A DNA stretch of 48,353 nt from an uncultured Mycoplasmatales bacterium (GTDB taxonomy: Bacteria; Bacillota_I; Bacilli_A; UBA3375). Each line of letters opens with the position of its first letter. Positions within the stretch are counted from its first letter, which is position 1. This document shows, one piece after another, positions 44,605 through 48,353 of this stretch. The stretch lies in the NCBI GenBank assembly GCA_937936465.1, contig CALDDH010000007.1, forward strand, positions 1 through 48,353. The letters run 5' to 3'. The notes under the pieces are model-generated. The model made no database searches, was not told the DNA's origin, and worked only from the letters and a program-made list of their open reading frames with translations. Both the position numbers and the translations under genes were made by a program.

Positions 44605-45097
44605 CCCTTATTTTTTCATATAAAAACGCGATTATAAAGCCACTTAAAGTTCCAGTAATTATGACTACTGGAATATAGTAGAAATAAATAAGATCATTGA
44701 AATATATGCATGCAAAAAAGATTTGGAATATATTATGTGATATTGCTCCAGCCATCGATATAACATAAATAGATAGATATTGTTTAAAGTACTTAACTAA
44801 AAGATACATAACTGTTATAGAGCTGAACCCACCAAATAAAGCAAAGAAAATAGTTGAAAAAGTTCCAAACATTATATTTATGCCAATTATTCGATATGCT
44901 TGAAGTTGGATTAAATATAAATAACTTTTATCAAATATTATTAATAAGAAAAGGATATTTGATAAGCCGATTTTAAACCCTGGAATTATTACTGGAAAAA
45001 AAACTCTTTCAATCGCTGATAACATCATTAAGCCAGCTAAAATAAAAATAAAATCCATGTAAGAGTTATATTTATTTAACCTTATATTCCTATACAT
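44582..45097 (-). CDS. Gx transporter family membrane protein (EetB-like)
   Basis: About 171 residues, five to six membrane helices. Typical blocks are LMMLSAIERVFFPVIIPGFKIGLSNI and FGGFSSITVMY, and AGAISHN, as in PF07456 proteins (once called heptaprenyl diphosphate synthase component I; EetB in the Listeria electron-transfer locus). They look like substrate-binding (S) units of ECF transporters. The GTG at 45109 gives four more residues, but the ATG at 45097 has AGGTGAG at good distance and is preferred. It overlaps the NusG_II gene slightly, a common pairing. Confidence 0.85.
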   Translation of the reverse strand: MYRNIRLNKYNSYMDFIFILAGLMMLSAIERVFFPVIIPGFKIGLSNILFLLIIFDKSYLYLIQLQAYRIIGINIMFGTFSTIFFALFGGFSSITVMYLLVKYFKQYLSIYVISMAGAISHNIFQIFFACIYFNDLIYFYYIPVVIITGTLSGFIIAFLYEKIRGEDELKF

Positions 45098-45545
45098 ATT
45101 CACTCTCACCTGTTATTTTAACCATTAGATGGTGTGGAACACAACTAATATTTTGATAACTATTTGTAATGCTACCAACTTCCACACATATTTTATTTTG
45201 ACAGTTAGCCTCATACATAGTAACCATTTTATTTTCAAGGACTAACATATTAAATTGCAAATCATTATCTAGTTGGTCATAAGGAATTTGATCAGGATCG
45301 CTTAGATCTTGATATTCGATATTCAAATCAAAATAGTCAACTATTTCTTGATCTTCTAGGACAATAAATTCTTCTTGATCTTGAACAACCCAAACAATCA
45401 TTTGCTGATCAGTTAACTTATGGTTATATATTAAATCATTGTCAATATATACTTCAACATTTTCTTGGTCAATAAGTGAGTATGAATTTAAAATAAAAAT
45501 TGCAATAACTACCATTATAATGGCAAAAAATATTCCTTGCTTCAT
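45090..45545 (-). CDS. NusG domain II-containing membrane-anchored protein (EetA-like)
   Basis: A 151-residue protein with an N-terminal helix (about 5-24) and an extracellular NusG_II (PF07009/DUF1312) domain. The conserved end reads EANCQNKICVEVG, then NISCVPHHLMVKI, with the C-x5-C and C-x-P-H pattern. The family is regularly encoded next to the Gx transporter, and in Listeria-type extracellular electron transfer loci the pair is called EetA/EetB. It is the first gene of the whole run to rnfB, with its own extended -10 promoter and AGGAGAG ribosome site. Confidence 0.85.
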   Translation of the reverse strand: MKQGIFFAIIMVVIAIFILNSYSLIDQENVEVYIDNDLIYNHKLTDQQMIVWVVQDQEEFIVLEDQEIVDYFDLNIEYQDLSDPDQIPYDQLDNDLQFNMLVLENKMVTMYEANCQNKICVEVGSITNSYQNISCVPHHLMVKITGESEYV

Positions 45546-45562
45546 TTGTCTCTCCTATATCC

Positions 45563-45571
45563 ATTATAACA
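45563..45571 (-). promoter_or_regulatory. extended -10 promoter of the electron-transfer supercluster
   Basis: An exact TGTTATAAT element on minus, 18 bases before the NusG_II gene ATG; the next ten genes lie on the same strand with gaps of at most 56 bases. Confidence 0.65.
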
Positions 45572-45696
45572 TCATAGAAGCCTATTTAAAAGTATTAACA
45601 AGACCATAATTAAATATAATACATTAAATAAATTTCAAATACATTAAACTTATTAATTCAATATCATATTAGATTAGATCAAATTATCTACTTAAA

Positions 45697-45727
45697 ACAA
45701 AAAAGACTGTGATATTTTCACAATCTC
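45697..45727 (-). terminator. terminator after the GntR gene
   Basis: A 9-bp stem with one wobble (45704-45712 with 45718-45726), followed on minus by a U-rich tract. The rest of 45546-45742 is AT-rich with no gene seen. Confidence 0.8.
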
Positions 45728-45742
45728 TTTTGGCAATATAAA

Positions 45743-46081
45743 TTATTTGCTTTTGTTGATTAAATCAATTATTTGCTCTTTGTTATAATTGTAAATTTTC
45801 ATTTTATTGACAAAATCTAATACTTCTTGATTAACAACCTCATCACTAATATCTTGTAAAGTTTTTTGGTTGTTAGTTATAAATCTCCCCTCACCAACAA
45901 CTACAACAAATATTTTCTTGTTTTCTAAATATTCAAAGGCTTTTTGAATTGTTTTGGGGTTAACTTTTATTTCCATTGCCATATCACGAACACTGAGCAC
46001 TTTATCATTTGGCATGTATTTACCACAAACAACATCTTGCATAATATTTTCAGCAATTTGAATATATAATAATTTTTTCAA
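45743..46081 (-). CDS. GntR-family regulator, YtrA subfamily
   Basis: A 112-residue transcription regulator starting at a TTG with AAAGGAG. The GntR winged helix spans about residues 5-70: IQIAENIMQDVVCGKY, LSVRDMAMEIKVNPKTIQ and AFEYLENKKI, then GEGRFITNN. The short C-terminal region (about 40 residues, helical) is that of YtrA proteins, which repress ABC transporter operons and often respond to wall antibiotics. It is the last gene after ABC transporter genes on the same strand, so it likely controls them. Confidence 0.9.
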   Translation of the reverse strand: MKKLLYIQIAENIMQDVVCGKYMPNDKVLSVRDMAMEIKVNPKTIQKAFEYLENKKIFVVVVGEGRFITNNQKTLQDISDEVVNQEVLDFVNKMKIYNYNKEQIIDLINKSK

Positions 46082-46126
46082 AATGCTCCTTTCAAAACTA
46101 TCATATTTAATAATAGATAGATGTTA

Positions 46127-47395
46127 TTACTTACCTTTAAGACTTTTATTAATCTTAATTAAGTAAATTAAATAGATAATTAATGTAATCATCAGATTTA
46201 TTGTAATAAAAGTTAAGGTTGTAATGAGTGAAATATTATAGCCCATTAAATATACAAATACTTGGGCAATAATTACTAATCCAAATGATAACACGATTGT
46301 CTTTATAATATCTTTTTTATTTTTAATATACTTAGTAATTAAAATCAAAATAATCAGTGTGTATGCTATCAAGAAGTTTCTAACTAGATTTGATTGGTCT
46401 TTAATATCTTTAGCAGCTAACTGATCACTAATTAGATAGTCAATGTTTTCTATGTTTTTTAAATCAGAAATAACTTGATTTTTATTAGCATCATCAGATA
46501 ATGTAATATTGGCATCAGGATAGTAACCGGCATATATTTGATTTGCTGTTGTTGGGTCAATCATACCTTTTACACCGTTATCAAAACTTGCTTGATAGTT
46601 AAGAACATCACGTGTACCTGTTCCATATTCATCTGTATATTCTTCTTGATCATAAACAGCTAATTCACGATTATTAACATCATCAATTGTTGAGTATGCA
46701 ATTTGATTATTCCAAATAGTTATAGCTTCATCAATCGATGATTTTTTATTTATTTCTGAATATTTGATTATTCCATAATCATATATTATCTCTTTATTGA
46801 CTTTCCCATTACCAGTATTACTGTTATAACTAACTCTAGAATGTGCATTAAAATCATTACTGTATATACCTTCGATTATTAAAATATCTTCAGAGTAAAT
46901 ACCACTTATTTCTTGACCAATTAATTGTTCAATTGAATCAATCTCTTTATTTACTTTACTTCCACTTATTAAATCAATAGCAAAGTTTTCACTAATTACT
47001 ATTCCATTTTCTTTAGTTATTTCTCCACCATATAAATAATCTAATTGTTGATCAAGTTTAAATTTTTCACTTATGTTAATACAATCACTTGAAAGTTCTG
47101 TTGCACTATATAAATTTTCATTAATATTATATTCATATCCATAACAATAATTATCATAATAACCATATTCCACTTGCTCAATCCCATCAATTAATTCTAT
47201 TTCCTCTTGGTCTTCTTTCGTTAACCCAAAATGACCAAAACTTGCATTATCATTCCTGATTAAAATCTGATCATCAGGGATTATTTCAATTTGAGCTTCA
47301 ATATTTTTCTTTTGCATAAAATAAAAATTAAATGGGATAATGAAAATTATTAAAATTGATACCCAAGTAATAATTAGTAAAATTCTTTTTTTCAT
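46127..47395 (-). CDS. ABC transporter permease-like protein with large extracellular domain
   Basis: From the ATG at 47395 (RBS AGAAAGGA) the protein has 422 residues; an upstream TTG at 47425 is in frame but has no fitting ribosome site. One N-terminal helix is followed by about 300 extracellular residues and three C-terminal helices, the MacB/FtsX layout. The extracellular part is acidic and Asn/Tyr-rich. It is encoded with a second membrane protein, an ABC ATPase and a GntR regulator. The substrate is unknown; antimicrobial peptide or lipoprotein release would fit the type. Confidence 0.7.
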   Translation of the reverse strand: MKKRILLIITWVSILIIFIIPFNFYFMQKKNIEAQIEIIPDDQILIRNDNASFGHFGLTKEDQEEIELIDGIEQVEYGYYDNYCYGYEYNINENLYSATELSSDCINISEKFKLDQQLDYLYGGEITKENGIVISENFAIDLISGSKVNKEIDSIEQLIGQEISGIYSEDILIIEGIYSNDFNAHSRVSYNSNTGNGKVNKEIIYDYGIIKYSEINKKSSIDEAITIWNNQIAYSTIDDVNNRELAVYDQEEYTDEYGTGTRDVLNYQASFDNGVKGMIDPTTANQIYAGYYPDANITLSDDANKNQVISDLKNIENIDYLISDQLAAKDIKDQSNLVRNFLIAYTLIILILITKYIKNKKDIIKTIVLSFGLVIIAQVFVYLMGYNISLITTLTFITINLMITLIIYLIYLIKINKSLKGK

Positions 47396-47405
47396 TTTTT
47401 CCTTT

Positions 47406-48176
47406 CTATAAAAATGTATTATCAAAGAAATTATTTAAATATTCACATACTATTACAAAAAATAGTAATAATATTGAAAGTAAATAGAACCAATGATAGA
47501 TTACCATATTAACTACATATATTTCTAGTCCATTAAAATATGAATGAGATTCTGACATACTTGTGATTGTAATAATGAATATTACTCCAATAAATAATAA
47601 TAATGTAAATAATTTTTTAAATAGTTTCCAATTTTTTTGTTTTTTTAGTTTATATTTATAATTACTTTGAAAGATTATTTCTTTTAAATTTAAGTAGCTA
47701 AATAAAACAATATTGATTGCTATACCAATCATTATAATTAGGAAATACTGATTTACAATCATCTCAAAAATATATTCAAATGGAATATTCGCCCTGAGAT
47801 TATTTAGATTAATTATATGATAAATCGATGCATTACATAAAAAGAATATAATTATAAATGTTCCAACATTAATCATTAGTAAATATTTTAGATAGGCTGT
47901 TTTTCCATATAATCTCATGATAGTTTCTCTTCTCTTACCAATAATATTAATAAAACCATTAATTAATACTAAAATAATTGTGATTCCAATTACAAGAAAA
48001 ATTAACCACTGATATATTTCCACTAATATTGTTAACATAACATTATCAATGATAAAATCCAGAGAATTTTGAAATATTTCATTAATTATAAGTAAGATAA
48101 CACTCGTTAAAATCAATGAGATAATCATGAATATCTGCCACTTATTTGTAACTTGATAAAACTTTAATAAATTCAT
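47406..48176 (-). CDS. ABC transporter-associated polytopic membrane protein
   Basis: A 256-residue protein with about six membrane helices in pairs (around 15-35, 45-72, 100-122, 135-160, 192-210, 222-248). No soluble domain of note. The start overlaps the ATPase stop (ATGA). It is probably the other half of the permease, or an FtsX-type half-transporter, acting with the 46127-47395 protein. No motif identifies a substrate. Confidence 0.65.
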   Translation of the reverse strand: MNLLKFYQVTNKWQIFMIISLILTSVILLIINEIFQNSLDFIIDNVMLTILVEIYQWLIFLVIGITIILVLINGFINIIGKRRETIMRLYGKTAYLKYLLMINVGTFIIIFFLCNASIYHIINLNNLRANIPFEYIFEMIVNQYFLIIMIGIAINIVLFSYLNLKEIIFQSNYKYKLKKQKNWKLFKKLFTLLLFIGVIFIITITSMSESHSYFNGLEIYVVNMVIYHWFYLLSILLLFFVIVCEYLNNFFDNTFL

Positions 48177-48353
48177 AATTTGACCTCATCATTAAAATAT
48201 TTTTTTAAATAGATAAATAATGTATCTGCTTCTTGTCTAATTTGATCCATCTCTTGATCAAAGATAATTTCTGTTTCATGTAAATAAACTATCCTTGTTA
48301 AAACACCTTCTATTTCATTAATTAAATGAGTTGTAATAATAATACATTTGTCT
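48173..48353 (-). CDS. ABC transporter ATP-binding protein (3' end only)
   Basis: Sixty codons of a C-terminus that enters from the right edge. The visible part begins DKCIIITTHLINEIEG, the beta strand and H-loop His of an ABC ATPase after Walker B, then a typical closing segment (IVYLHETEIIFDQEMDQI). The TGA stop overlaps the next ATG by two bases. The nucleotide-binding motifs lie outside the window. Confidence 0.85.
   Translation of the reverse strand, partial: DKCIIITTHLINEIEGVLTRIVYLHETEIIFDQEMDQIRQEADTLFIYLKKYFNDEVKL

Overview
The window reads as chromosome of a very AT-rich, low-GC Gram-positive bacterium (Bacillota). Evidence: tRNAs with bacterial promoters, a type-B RNase P RNA, the gpsB-rnpB / recU-ponA neighbourhood familiar from Bacillus-type genomes, AddAB, cdaA-cdaR-glmM and a type VII secretion (T7SSb) locus. 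TGA is used as a stop (ruvB, dnaE, ABC ATPase), so this is not a mycoplasma code, and PBP1A, GlmM and GpsB imply a peptidoglycan wall. An Erysipelotrichia/Turicibacter/Haloplasma-like lineage would fit, but the exact taxon cannot be fixed from this sequence. No insertion sequence, phage or CRISPR array was seen.

Layout. 1-4308 (minus): a T7SSb locus, esxA (WXG100) - esaA - essA-like - a helical partial gene leaving the window. 4472-4846: dgkA. 4934-11985 (minus): radC fused operonically to a compact Tad/Flp-type pilus or secretion machine (prepilin peptidase, two T2SF-like membrane proteins, CpaF-type ATPase, two single-pass pseudopilin-like proteins, a 678-residue secreted protein and two small unknowns). 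12099-12185: tRNA-Leu(CAA), followed by a decayed gene and, on plus, a zinc-ribbon protein, a DUF2085 protein and a CDF metal exporter. 14153-17563 (minus): the c-di-AMP / cell-wall operon cdaA-cdaR-glmM. 17710-17786: initiator tRNA-fMet, then ruvB and a DUF2238-like membrane protein. 19538-21225 (minus): two unrecognised genes (membrane-anchored protein plus Rossmann/methyltransferase-like protein) behind plsC. 21957-25991: rnpB and gpsB on minus, recU-ponA-yidD on plus. 26018-36602 (minus): addB-addA-ackA-nrnA-dnaE.

36732-45545 is the most interesting part. A plus-strand apbE (flavin transferase) faces a minus-strand electron-transfer supercluster: NusG_II protein (EetA-like), Gx transporter (EetB-like), a degenerate EcfA-like protein, an EcfT-like protein, cytochrome bd (cydA, cydB), then rnfD-rnfG-rnfE-rnfA, a tiny triple-Cys membrane protein resembling NqrM, and a 97-residue RnfB that ends after its first Fe-S domain. 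RnfC is absent, RnfB lacks the ferredoxin domain, RnfD lacks the flavin-accepting Thr, while RnfG and the Cys ligands of RnfA/RnfE are intact. This looks like a reduced Rnf/Nqr-like complex physically linked to a quinol oxidase and to extracellular-electron-transfer-type genes.

The window ends (45743-48353, minus) with an ABC transporter operon: ATPase (partial), two membrane proteins and a YtrA-type GntR regulator.

How genes work together: c-di-AMP made by CdaA can be cleared via pApA by NrnA; ApbE would flavinylate RnfG; CydAB and the Rnf-like complex probably share the respiratory chain; EsxA is expected to be exported by the T7SS whose membrane parts follow it. Strong TGnTATAAT extended -10 promoters recur across the window, and several convergent gene pairs share terminators that overlap their stop codons.
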